Shown: positions 1-7,729 of the stretch, piece by piece | Position numbering within the stretch: the stretch's first letter is position 1 | How the letters are laid out: every line of letters begins with the position of its first letter | NCBI GenBank assembly: GCA_964493945.1 | Contig: CAZBQG010000099.1 | Span: 1 to 14,751 of the forward strand | Length of the DNA stretch: 14,751 nt | Direction of reading: 5' to 3' | Source: CAZBQG01 sp964493945 | GTDB taxonomy: Bacteria; Pseudomonadota; Alphaproteobacteria; Rhodospirillales; UBA2165 | Position numbers and translations under genes: made by a program | Notes under the pieces: model-generated | The model's database searches: none | What the model was told of the DNA's origin: nothing | Seen by the model: the letters and a program-made list of their open reading frames with translations, nothing else

Positions 1-533
1 GAGGGGCGCGTTCCCCGTTTTGCCCAACGCCTTGTAATCTTGTTCTTCTGGCCGAGCAGATCACCAACTTCACCGTGCTCGCCGCCGCCACCGTCCGCCG
101 CTTCGGCATCGAGCCCAAGGCGGCGTTGCTGCCGCACTCTGATTTCGGCAGCTCCAACCGGGCGCCGGCCCGGCGTATGCGCGAAGCGGTCGCATTGATC
201 CGCAGGCTTGATCCGGGCATGGAGGTGGAAGGCGAAATGCACGCCGGTTCGGCTCTCTCGGAAGAAAACCGTGATCAGGTCATGGGCCCTACCGAACTCT
301 CCGGTCAGGCCAACCTTTTGGTCATGCCCTCCCTCGATGCGGCCAATATCACCTATAATGCGCTAAAGGAACTGACTGACGGAGAGTCGGTCGGGCCCAT
401 GCTGCTGGGGCTTCGCCGGCCTGCACATATTTTGCAGGAATCCGTCTCGACCCGGGGCATTCTGGATATGACGGCGGTAGCCGTGGTCGATGCCCAGATC
501 AACGGCGCAACCGAATTGCCTTTCGATAAATAG
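1..533 (+). CDS. maeB: NADP-dependent malic enzyme, C-terminal phosphotransacetylase-like domain (5' truncated)
   Basis: This is the C-terminal end of a large malic enzyme (malate + NADP to pyruvate + CO2 + NADPH). The gene runs in from the left edge and ends at TAG 531-533. What remains is the end of the phosphotransacetylase-like domain that follows the catalytic part in this enzyme type. Recognisable stretches are VRRFGIEPKAALLPHSDFGS, GEMHAGSALSEE, ANLLVMPSLDAANITYNALK, VGPMLLGLRRPAHIL and MTAVAVVDAQ. In the family this domain is thought to bind acetyl-CoA and regulate activity rather than catalyse acetyl transfer. The reading frame is open back to base 3, so the GTG at 75 is an internal Val codon, not a start. 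The first 50 bases align only loosely with the family (PFCPTPCNLVLLAEQ where about FCDTHVN-DP-AEQ is expected). A free-standing phosphotransacetylase is less likely, because the ending fits MaeB better. Confidence 0.85.
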   Translation, partial: GARSPFCPTPCNLVLLAEQITNFTVLAAATVRRFGIEPKAALLPHSDFGSSNRAPARRMREAVALIRRLDPGMEVEGEMHAGSALSEENRDQVMGPTELSGQANLLVMPSLDAANITYNALKELTDGESVGPMLLGLRRPAHILQESVSTRGILDMTAVAVVDAQINGATELPFDK

Positions 534-537
534 CCGG

Positions 538-1338
538 TCATTTATCCATCAGATAATAATCCGGCCCAAGCCCGGCCCGGGCCCGTGCATCCACCGCAAA
601 GGGCGGCTTGAGGATGGCGCCGAAGCCCCTGGAAATATAATCATGGAAGGCCGCCACCGGGTCTTTATCCCGGAGCCCACAAAAATGTTCGAACCAGCGA
701 CGCCCCGCGCCCACATGGTTGATCTCGTCTTCCGCGATCCCATCCAGAATTATAGCCGTGCGGGCATCACCACCCGCTTTCAGGCGGGCAACCGTGTTGG
801 GTGTGGTATCCAAACCCCGTGCCTCCAGCGCCATAGGCACCACGGCCAGGCGGAACAACAGGCAATGGGCGGTCTTTTCCGCCGCCTCCCACAAACCGTC
901 ATGGGCCGGAAAATCCCCATAGGTTGAGCCCAACTCGCCCAGCCGCTCATTGAGGCTTGAAAAATGGCGCGCTTCGTCATCGGCCACATGGACCCAATCG
1001 GCGAAAAACCCGGGCGGAAAATCGGGGCGACCAAAACGCACAATCAGGTCCCAGGCAAGATCTATGGCGTTAAGCTCGATATGGGCAATGGCGTGGATCA
1101 AAGCCCGCCTGGCCTCTTCGCCCATGCCCCGGCGCCTGGCCATTCGGCGGGGTGGCTCCAATCTGGGCCGGGCGGGGCGGGCCGGACGGGCGGGCGGAAT
1201 CTGGCGGCCCATTGTTGTCAAATCCGCCAAATCTCCGCCGCGCCAAGCCTGGGCGGCCTGATGGGTGAGCGCAACCTTGGCGCTGGGATCGGGCTCTGCC
1301 AGCACGGCCAGGGCCGCCTCCATCAGACCGGCGCTCAT
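538..1338 (-). CDS. DUF455 family ferritin-like protein
   Basis: This 266-aa soluble protein belongs to the DUF455 family, a ferritin-like group of unproven function. Helix motifs that could supply di-iron ligands are visible: AHIELNAIDLAWD (about residues 85-97), DDEARHF (120-126), MALEARG (169-175) and IAEDEINHVGAG (201-212). The E and H spacing resembles ferritin-like di-iron carboxylate proteins, but metal binding is inferred. Residues 50-60 are a low-complexity Arg-Pro-Ala stretch between a short N-terminal region and the helical core. ATG at 1336-1338 has a strong Shine-Dalgarno, AGGAAGG, 9 nt upstream, lying inside the end of glnE. The glnE stop is only 2 nt before this start, so the two genes are almost certainly one transcript and probably translationally coupled. 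It converges on maeB with a 4-nt gap. No catalytic role can be assigned. Confidence 0.85.
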   Translation of the reverse strand: MSAGLMEAALAVLAEPDPSAKVALTHQAAQAWRGGDLADLTTMGRQIPPARPARPARPRLEPPRRMARRRGMGEEARRALIHAIAHIELNAIDLAWDLIVRFGRPDFPPGFFADWVHVADDEARHFSSLNERLGELGSTYGDFPAHDGLWEAAEKTAHCLLFRLAVVPMALEARGLDTTPNTVARLKAGGDARTAIILDGIAEDEINHVGAGRRWFEHFCGLRDKDPVAAFHDYISRGFGAILKPPFAVDARARAGLGPDYYLMDK

Positions 1339-1340
1339 GA

Positions 1341-4300
1341 TCAGGTACCTTCCTGGCGGCGGTCCAGGGCAGCCGCCGGTTCGTCGATCAGTTGGGTGAA
1401 AATCCCGTGGACGATCCCGGCGGTTTCCCGGATTTGCTCCTTGAGCGCACCAAAGCCCGTGCTGGCTGTCGCTTGAACCAGCATTTGTTTGAGCGCCTCG
1501 GGCACCTTTGCGTCATCGTCTTCGCGGAAATATCCTTCCACGGTGAGGCGCAGAATTCCCTGGATGGTGTGCCACAGACCAAGGGCGCCCAGCAGGATAT
1601 CCCCGTGGGCCCGGTCCAAAAACCCCTTACCCATCAACGCCGTCAATGCGGCCCGCGTGTTGGGGGCCAGAATTTCCGGGCATTCGGGGGCATGTTTCAA
1701 AAGCAAATATTGGGTGATGAATTCAACATCCACCAGACCACCCCGGATATATTTCACCTCCCACGACACGTCGGAATGATGCTTCTTATCCATGCGCATC
1801 CTCATTTCGGCGACGTCCGTCAAAAGCCCCGCGCCATCCCGCTCCCGGATCAGGGTCAGGGTCATGGCCTCTTCGATGCGGGCCTGCAACCCGGCGGGGG
1901 CGCTGATCACCCGGGCCCGCGCCAAGGCCAGATGTTCCCAGGTCCAGGCCGATTGTTCGTGGTATTTTATGAATGCCGTCAGGCTGGAGGCGATGGGTCC
2001 CGCACTGCCCGACGGCCTGAGCCGCATATCCACTTCATAAAGGCGTCCTTCGGGCGTTTGGGCGGTCAGGGCGTTGATCAGGCGCTGGGTGAGGCGGGCG
2101 AAATATTGGCTGGGTGACAGGGGACGGGGACCGTCGGAGGCTTCCACGCCGGGAGCCAGATCATAGATATTGATCAAATCCAGGTCCGAACTAGGTGTCA
2201 TTTCCCGGCTGCCCAGCTTACCCAAGGCGATGATGGCCATCTCGCTGCCCGGGATTACGCCGTGCTGTGCGACGAATTCCCGTTCCACATGTAGGCGCAG
2301 GCAATCCAGGGTCACATCCGCCACATGGCTGAGGGAGCGGGCGGCGGTCTCGGCATCGATAAGATTCCGCAAAATCTGGATGCCCACCTGAAACTTGCGG
2401 TCATTGGCCCAGCGGCGGCTTTCGTTCAGCACGTCTTCATAATCGCCGGCCCGCTCCAACAGGTGGGAAAGATCACCCGACATGTCGGCGGGCTCCGGAA
2501 ACAGTTTAAGGAAATCCGCCTCCAGGAGGCTGTCCAGGATGGACGGATGATGGCTCAGATGATCGGCCAGGCGCGGCGCGCTGCCCATGATTTCGGCCAG
2601 CAGGTCCAGAAGTTCGGGCCGGGCATGGAACATGGAAAAAAGTTGCACGCCCGAAGGCAGATTGGACAGGAATTCATCGAATTTGAAGAAGGCGCCCATG
2701 GGGTCGGGGGTATGGCCGAAAGCACTCAAAATGACCGGCATGAGTTCGGTCAGCAATTGCCGGCTTCTTTCGCTGCGCGTCGCCCGGTAGCGCCCGTGAT
2801 GCCAGCCCCGGACCAAACCGGAAACGGCTTTGGCTTCGGTGAAACCCAATTTTTCGATTGTTTCCAGGGTATCCGGGTCTTCGTCCGTGCCGGTGAAACT
2901 AAGATTGCCCGCCGCCTCACCCTGGCCGCCCAGACTGGGGGCATCTTCGAACAGATGGGCATAATTGCTCTCAACCCGGCTGAGATGAGTGAGCAATTCA
3001 TCGCTCAAACCTTGCGCATCCTTGAATCCCAGGAACACGGCCAGATGGGTCAGACCCTCATCATCGCCCGGCATTTCATGGGTCTGGCGGTCATCCACCA
3101 TCTGCAACCGGTGTTCCAGGCGGCGCAGGAATTCGTAAGCCCCGGTCAGCTCTTCCACCGCCTCATCCGTAACCTGTCCGGCGCCTGCCAGGGCCGCCAG
3201 GGCCGCCAGGGTCGCGGGCCGGCGCAGGCTTTCATCGCGCCCGCCCCAGATCAGTTGCTGGGTCTGGGTAAAAAATTCGATCTCCCGGATACCGCCCCTG
3301 CCCAGCTTCACGTTATGGCCGGCGACGGCGATAGTGGTACCGCCCCGGTGGGCATTGATTTGGCGCTTGATGGAATGGATATCCCGGATGGCGGCGAAAT
3401 CCAGATTCTTGCGCCAGATAAAGGGCGCCAGATTTTTTAGGAACAAAGCCCCCGCTTCACTGTCGCCGGCGATCTGGCGCGCCTTGATCATGGCCGCCCG
3501 CTCCCAGTTCTGACCGATGGTTTCGTAATAGGTCTCGGCGGCGTTCACCGACATGGCGGACGGCGTGGACCCGGGATCGGGGCGCAGACGCAGGTCGGTC
3601 CGGAAGACATAACCGTCCTTCGTCCTGTCCGCCAACAGCTTGACCATATCCTGGGTCAGGCGCACGAAAAGACGCTGTAACCCATCGGGATTTCCGGTCT
3701 GGACGGCTTCCGGATCATAAAAGACGATCAGGTCGATATCGCTGGAATAATTCAATTCCCGCGCACCCAGCTTGCCAAGCGCCAAAACAATCAGTCCCGA
3801 TGCCAATTCCGGATCGGCCGGATCGGGAAGTTGGATTTGCCCTGACTCATGGGCGGCGGTCAAAAGATGCCGGGCTGCTGCCCGGACGGCCATCTCGGCA
3901 AAACTGCTGAGCGCGCCGGTAATCCTTTGCAAGGACCAAAGCCCGGCGATATCGGCCAGACCAATGGTCATGGATGCCTGGCGCTTGGCAGTGCGCAACA
4001 GGGTGGCCAGCCCGCCGCGATCCGGTGCCTGGGCGAGCTGTTTATCAAATTCCCGCTCCAGGTCAGAAAAGCTCTCGTCGGGCCCGCCGATCATGAGGCT
4101 CGCAAAAAATCCGGGCTGGCTGGCGGCGCATTGAGCCAAATAAGGGCTGCCGCCGAACATCGCCTCCATCAGGCTGAGGCTGGCCGGGTCGCCGAACAGC
4201 TTCTCCGCCCCCTCAATCAGCGCCTCATCGCCGCTCTCCCGGACCACCTGGGACCACCGCTCCAGCCCAAGGCGCGCGCCTTCCGGGTTAGCGGGGCCGG

Positions 4301-4364
4301 ATAGTGCGCCCTCTCTTGGGGGATAAGGAAAATGCTCCATTGGGGGATAAGGAAAATGCTCCAT
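1341..4364 (-). CDS. glnE: Bifunctional glutamine synthetase adenylyltransferase/adenylyl-removing enzyme
   Basis: GlnE controls nitrogen assimilation by adding AMP to, and removing it from, a tyrosine of glutamine synthetase in response to glutamine and PII. Both nucleotidyltransferase halves are present. The N-terminal adenylyl-removing half has GKLGARELNYSSDIDLIVFY (metal-binding Asp 209 and 211, counted from the ATG at 4364). The C-terminal adenylyltransferase half has GKLGSREMTPSSDLDLINIY (Asp 727 and 729). GGIREIEFFTQ and RGGLVDVEFITQYL are the matching second motifs. Length is about 1007 aa, normal for alphaproteobacteria. A GTG at 4391 would add 9 residues but has no ribosome-binding site. 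The ATG at 4364 has GGAG 9 nt upstream and is preferred. The first 16 residues are two identical copies of MEHFPYPP, from a 24-bp tandem duplication. It is the first gene of an operon with the DUF455 gene. Confidence 0.96.
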   Translation of the reverse strand: MEHFPYPPMEHFPYPPREGALSGPANPEGARLGLERWSQVVRESGDEALIEGAEKLFGDPASLSLMEAMFGGSPYLAQCAASQPGFFASLMIGGPDESFSDLEREFDKQLAQAPDRGGLATLLRTAKRQASMTIGLADIAGLWSLQRITGALSSFAEMAVRAAARHLLTAAHESGQIQLPDPADPELASGLIVLALGKLGARELNYSSDIDLIVFYDPEAVQTGNPDGLQRLFVRLTQDMVKLLADRTKDGYVFRTDLRLRPDPGSTPSAMSVNAAETYYETIGQNWERAAMIKARQIAGDSEAGALFLKNLAPFIWRKNLDFAAIRDIHSIKRQINAHRGGTTIAVAGHNVKLGRGGIREIEFFTQTQQLIWGGRDESLRRPATLAALAALAGAGQVTDEAVEELTGAYEFLRRLEHRLQMVDDRQTHEMPGDDEGLTHLAVFLGFKDAQGLSDELLTHLSRVESNYAHLFEDAPSLGGQGEAAGNLSFTGTDEDPDTLETIEKLGFTEAKAVSGLVRGWHHGRYRATRSERSRQLLTELMPVILSAFGHTPDPMGAFFKFDEFLSNLPSGVQLFSMFHARPELLDLLAEIMGSAPRLADHLSHHPSILDSLLEADFLKLFPEPADMSGDLSHLLERAGDYEDVLNESRRWANDRKFQVGIQILRNLIDAETAARSLSHVADVTLDCLRLHVEREFVAQHGVIPGSEMAIIALGKLGSREMTPSSDLDLINIYDLAPGVEASDGPRPLSPSQYFARLTQRLINALTAQTPEGRLYEVDMRLRPSGSAGPIASSLTAFIKYHEQSAWTWEHLALARARVISAPAGLQARIEEAMTLTLIRERDGAGLLTDVAEMRMRMDKKHHSDVSWEVKYIRGGLVDVEFITQYLLLKHAPECPEILAPNTRAALTALMGKGFLDRAHGDILLGALGLWHTIQGILRLTVEGYFREDDDAKVPEALKQMLVQATASTGFGALKEQIRETAGIVHGIFTQLIDEPAAALDRRQEGT
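4317..4364. repeat. Perfect 24-bp tandem duplication covering the glnE start codon
   Basis: Two identical 24-bp copies lie at 4317-4340 and 4341-4364. Read on the minus strand each begins with ATG and encodes MEHFPYPP, so the duplication keeps the frame and gives glnE two in-frame ATG codons 24 nt apart. Only the outer ATG (4364) keeps the GGAG Shine-Dalgarno at a usable distance. The lack of any mismatch suggests a recent slippage event, or an assembly artefact. Confidence 0.95.
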
Positions 4365-4380
4365 TTTCAATTGCTCCGAT

Positions 4381-4410
4381 TTGGCGCACACTGCGTGAAC
4401 GGGCCATAAT
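4381..4410 (+). promoter_or_regulatory. Candidate sigma-70-like promoter for the DUF3971/AsmA-like gene
   Basis: TTGGCG at 4381-4386 and CATAAT at 4405-4410 are separated by 18 nt. They match the -35 and -10 consensus at 4 of 6 and 5 of 6 positions. The predicted transcript would start near 4417 and leave a leader of about 33 nt before the TTG start at 4450, with AGAGG at 4435-4439. On the opposite strand TTGACC (4411-4416) resembles a -35 box for glnE, but no good -10 follows it. Confidence 0.4.
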
Positions 4411-4449
4411 GGTCAAGCGGGCCCGAAGTTACGCAGAGGTCTACCAAGT

Positions 4450-7400
4450 TTGATAAGACGTATATCACGAACCGTTTTGCAGTTTTTCGGCGTGCTCATT
4501 CTGGGGCTGGCAATCGTCGCCGCGGCCGGCCTCTGGCGCTTAAGCGCGGGGCCCATTTCGCTCGCCTTCCTCACGCCCTATTTCGAGACTGCGCTCAGTC
4601 CCGAGGATGGCTCCATGACCATCCAATTGAACGACACGGTGCTCACCTGGGCCGGCTGGGACCGCAGCCTGGAAATAGATTTGAAGGGAGCCCGCGTCCT
4701 GGGCGGTGATGGCACTCTCATCGCCGAAGTCCCGGAACTTTCCCTGTCGCTCAACGGGGCGGCATTGCTTGAGGGCGATCTGGTTCCCCAGAGCCTGTCC
4801 ATATTCGGGCCTAGCCTGCGTCTGGTGCGGCTGGCGGACGGTTCGTTGAAGATCGGCCAGATCGCTGGCCAACAGGTCAAGCCCGGCACCGCCGACGCCC
4901 TTCTGGACAAGCTGCTTTCCGCCCAGAGCACCCAGGAACACGATACCAAAGAACGGGCCGGTTTCCTGACCAAGCTTGAAATCGTTGCCGGCGATCTGTT
5001 TTTGGAAGATCAGCGCATGGGTGTCACCTGGCATGCTCCCCAGGCCAACGCCACCCTCATGCGCGAGCCGGACGGCATCCGGGCGCTGGCCACGCTTAAT
5101 GTTCAGGCGGGCAGCCGGTTGGCGACGCTCGATCTGACGGGCAATTACAGTTTTGCCGATGGCCGCTCGTCCCTGGCCGCCAGTTTCACCGATATGGATT
5201 TGCGCAAACTGGCGGAGATTTCGCCCGGCTTCAAGTTCCTGGGCCCCTTCGCCCTGCCGGCCGGAGGCCGCATCACGGCGGAGCTGGCCCGTGGCGGGGA
5301 AGTCCAGTCCCTCACCTTCGATATGAGCGGAAAAAAAGGAAAAATAGCCCTGCCCGCCCCTTTCGCTTCCGAGATCAAGCTCGACAGCATCAAGACCAAG
5401 GGGCGTTATGACAAGAGTACGGGAAATCTCGAGATCGCCGAATTATCCGTCGATCTGGGGAAGGATGGCCGGATCATCCTGCCTACATTCGGGCGGCACG
5501 CACTACCGCTCCGGAAGGCTACCCTTAAAGGGCGCTATCTGACGGATTTCGGTCTGCTGGAAATTACCGGGCTGAATGCCGATCTGGATGGGCCCGCCCT
5601 TCAGGGCAAGGCGGTGATCCAGGGGATCGGCACCCAACCCAGCTTCTCGGTCAATGCCAGGTTGGCCAATCTGCCCATGCGGACCCTCCCGGGATATTGG
5701 CCCAAAAGCCTGATGCCTTTTCACCGCAATTGGTTTTTGCAAAATATATCCGGTGGATCTGTGACCGAAATACGTACCCGGATCAGCGGTAAATGGCAGG
5801 GACAAAAAGGGTTGGCGCTGACCGGCTTTAATAGCGAGTTGGATTTCAAGGATTGGGCCATTGATTACCTGCCGCCCCTGCCCAAGGCCATGAAGGTGGC
5901 GGGCCGGGTGAAAATGGACAGCAAGCGCCTGGATATCGCGATCCTTGGCGGTGAGGCGTTGGATCTGTTGATATCGGGCGGTTCCATCGCTATCACGGAT
6001 TTGGAAAAGACCGATCAGTTCGCCCATATCGATTTGAATATCGAGGGGCCCTTTAAATCCGCTCTCACCCTGATCGATCACAAGCCCTTGGAATTTGCCT
6101 CCACCATGGGCATAAATCCGGCTGGCGCCAGCGGCCATTCGAAGACGCACCTCAAGGTCAATTTCCTGGTGGAACGGGCCCTGATGTCTGATCAGGTGAA
6201 GGTATCGGCCAGCTCCCAAATCGAGGACGCGGCCATCAAAAAGGCGGCCTTCGGCCGCAATCTCACCGACGGACAGCTCAAATTGAATGTGGATAATTCC
6301 CACATGGATGTATCGGGCAAGGTCAAGGTGGGAAGCATCGCCACCGAGTTCGACTGGCTGGAAAATTTCAAGACGGATAATCCCCTATCCCGGCGCTACC
6401 GCGCCCTGGCCGGCTTGGATAATGCCCAGCGGGCCCGCGAGCTGGGTCTGAATTTTGCTCCCCTTACACCTGAATTCATTGATGGCAAGACCCAGGCCGG
6501 CTTGACCTATTCCGTCTTCAGAAACGGCGAGAGCCGCTTGGTGGCGACCATTTCTCTGGATGAGGCGTCCATGCTTATCCCCGATATGGGCTGGACCAAG
6601 GCTAAGGGCATCCCAGGCCGGGCCAAGCTGGAGATGAATTTCTTGAATGGGAGGATGGCGGAAATTAAAAGCTTTTCCGTCTCGGGAGGCGGCCTCAAGG
6701 CATCAGGAAGTGCCAGTTTCGACAATCAGGGCGAGGTCAAGAGAATCAAAGTTTCAAATTTTTCCTTCGGCCAGAACCAGTTGAGCGGGATGCTCATCAA
6801 AAGCAAGCAGGGCTGGGACGGCGACATACGGGGCAGCCGGCTTAACTTGGTTCCCTGGCTGGAGGCGGAAGATGACGAGGATGGGACCCAAGAAGAGAAA
6901 GGTCCCCCCCTCACCCTTTCGGTCAATCTGGACCGGGTGCAATTGCATCCCGGGCGCCATCTGCAGGGCGTGACCGGTACCATGGGTTTTGATGGCAAAG
7001 TCTGGCAACGCATAAAGCTTAATGCGTCGCTGGGCGGCAAGGCGAACCTGGTGCTTGATCTCAAACCGGATGGGAAGAAGCGGCGACTCAGCATGACTTC
7101 CAACGATGCGGGCCGGACGCTGCGCCGCTTCGGCTATTACGACAATCTGACCGGCGGCAAACTTGGATTGGAGGGCGCCTTCGATGACGGCAAGCCGGGG
7201 GCACCCTTCGATGGCCAGGTGGTGGTCAATAATTTCAGGGTGATCAAGGCGCCGGCCCTGACCCATTTGCTGTCCATCGCATCCCTTACCGGTATCCTGG
7301 AGGCCCTGGGCGGAGAAGGGCTGGCCTTCACCAGGATGGAGGTCCCCTTCACCCGAAAAAGCGGGATCATCGCCCTGCAGGATGCCAAGGCCAATGGGCT

Positions 7401-7698
7401 CAGCCTGGGGGTGACGGCGGCGGGAATCGTCGACACCAAGGCCAAGACCATCCGCCTCAGCGGTACTTTGGTGCCGGCCTATGTGATCAACAGCGTGCTC
7501 GGCCATATCCCGGTGATCGGTGATCTGTTTACCGGGTTCGAGAAGGGTGGCGGTGTCTTTGCCGCGACCTACAAGATGTCGGGAAATCCGCAAAAGCCGG
7601 AGGTGAAGATCAATCCGCTTTCCGCCCTGGCGCCCGGGTTCCTGCGTAACTTGTTCGGTATTTTCGACGCCCCGGAAAATCTGCACCGCGCCCCTTAA
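4450..7698 (+). CDS. Membrane-anchored DUF3971/AsmA-like C-terminal protein (YhdP/TamB-like)
   Basis: This 1082-aa protein has one N-terminal membrane anchor (about residues 9-30) followed by a very long, mostly beta-strand periplasmic region. The end matches the AsmA-like C-terminal module: VPAYVINSVLGHIPVIGDLF (1008-1027), then GGGVFAATYKMSGNPQKPEV and LSALAPGFLRNLFGIF. Proteins of this family (YhdP, TamB, AsmA) form long lipid-conducting bridges between inner and outer membrane. A role in phospholipid transport or outer-membrane integrity is therefore inferred, not shown. The only start available is TTG at 4450, since an in-frame TGA lies at 4396-4398. AGAGG sits 10 nt upstream of it. The gene is divergent from glnE and ends 31 nt before the flavin monooxygenase gene. 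An exact family name beyond DUF3971/AsmA-like cannot be fixed by eye. Confidence 0.88.
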   Translation: MIRRISRTVLQFFGVLILGLAIVAAAGLWRLSAGPISLAFLTPYFETALSPEDGSMTIQLNDTVLTWAGWDRSLEIDLKGARVLGGDGTLIAEVPELSLSLNGAALLEGDLVPQSLSIFGPSLRLVRLADGSLKIGQIAGQQVKPGTADALLDKLLSAQSTQEHDTKERAGFLTKLEIVAGDLFLEDQRMGVTWHAPQANATLMREPDGIRALATLNVQAGSRLATLDLTGNYSFADGRSSLAASFTDMDLRKLAEISPGFKFLGPFALPAGGRITAELARGGEVQSLTFDMSGKKGKIALPAPFASEIKLDSIKTKGRYDKSTGNLEIAELSVDLGKDGRIILPTFGRHALPLRKATLKGRYLTDFGLLEITGLNADLDGPALQGKAVIQGIGTQPSFSVNARLANLPMRTLPGYWPKSLMPFHRNWFLQNISGGSVTEIRTRISGKWQGQKGLALTGFNSELDFKDWAIDYLPPLPKAMKVAGRVKMDSKRLDIAILGGEALDLLISGGSIAITDLEKTDQFAHIDLNIEGPFKSALTLIDHKPLEFASTMGINPAGASGHSKTHLKVNFLVERALMSDQVKVSASSQIEDAAIKKAAFGRNLTDGQLKLNVDNSHMDVSGKVKVGSIATEFDWLENFKTDNPLSRRYRALAGLDNAQRARELGLNFAPLTPEFIDGKTQAGLTYSVFRNGESRLVATISLDEASMLIPDMGWTKAKGIPGRAKLEMNFLNGRMAEIKSFSVSGGGLKASGSASFDNQGEVKRIKVSNFSFGQNQLSGMLIKSKQGWDGDIRGSRLNLVPWLEAEDDEDGTQEEKGPPLTLSVNLDRVQLHPGRHLQGVTGTMGFDGKVWQRIKLNASLGGKANLVLDLKPDGKKRRLSMTSNDAGRTLRRFGYYDNLTGGKLGLEGAFDDGKPGAPFDGQVVVNNFRVIKAPALTHLLSIASLTGILEALGGEGLAFTRMEVPFTRKSGIIALQDAKANGLSLGVTAAGIVDTKAKTIRLSGTLVPAYVINSVLGHIPVIGDLFTGFEKGGGVFAATYKMSGNPQKPEVKINPLSALAPGFLRNLFGIFDAPENLHRAP

Positions 7699-7729
7699 GG
7701 ATCACTGCGCCCCATCAGCGGTAGCCCCC

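Noticed and set aside
2325..3440. Long open frame (371 codons) on the plus strand opposite glnE
   Set aside because: It is antisense to conserved GlnE motifs, its translation is low-complexity with no family likeness, and GC-rich genes commonly give such antisense frames.
5503..6303. Minus-strand open frame of 266 codons opposite the AsmA-like gene
   Set aside because: It is a shadow of the real plus-strand gene, with no motif, ribosome-binding site or family likeness.
6754..7686. Long open frame (310 codons) on the minus strand opposite the AsmA-like gene
   Set aside because: It lies fully within a well-supported gene, and its translation is rich in His, Gln and Arg with no domain pattern.
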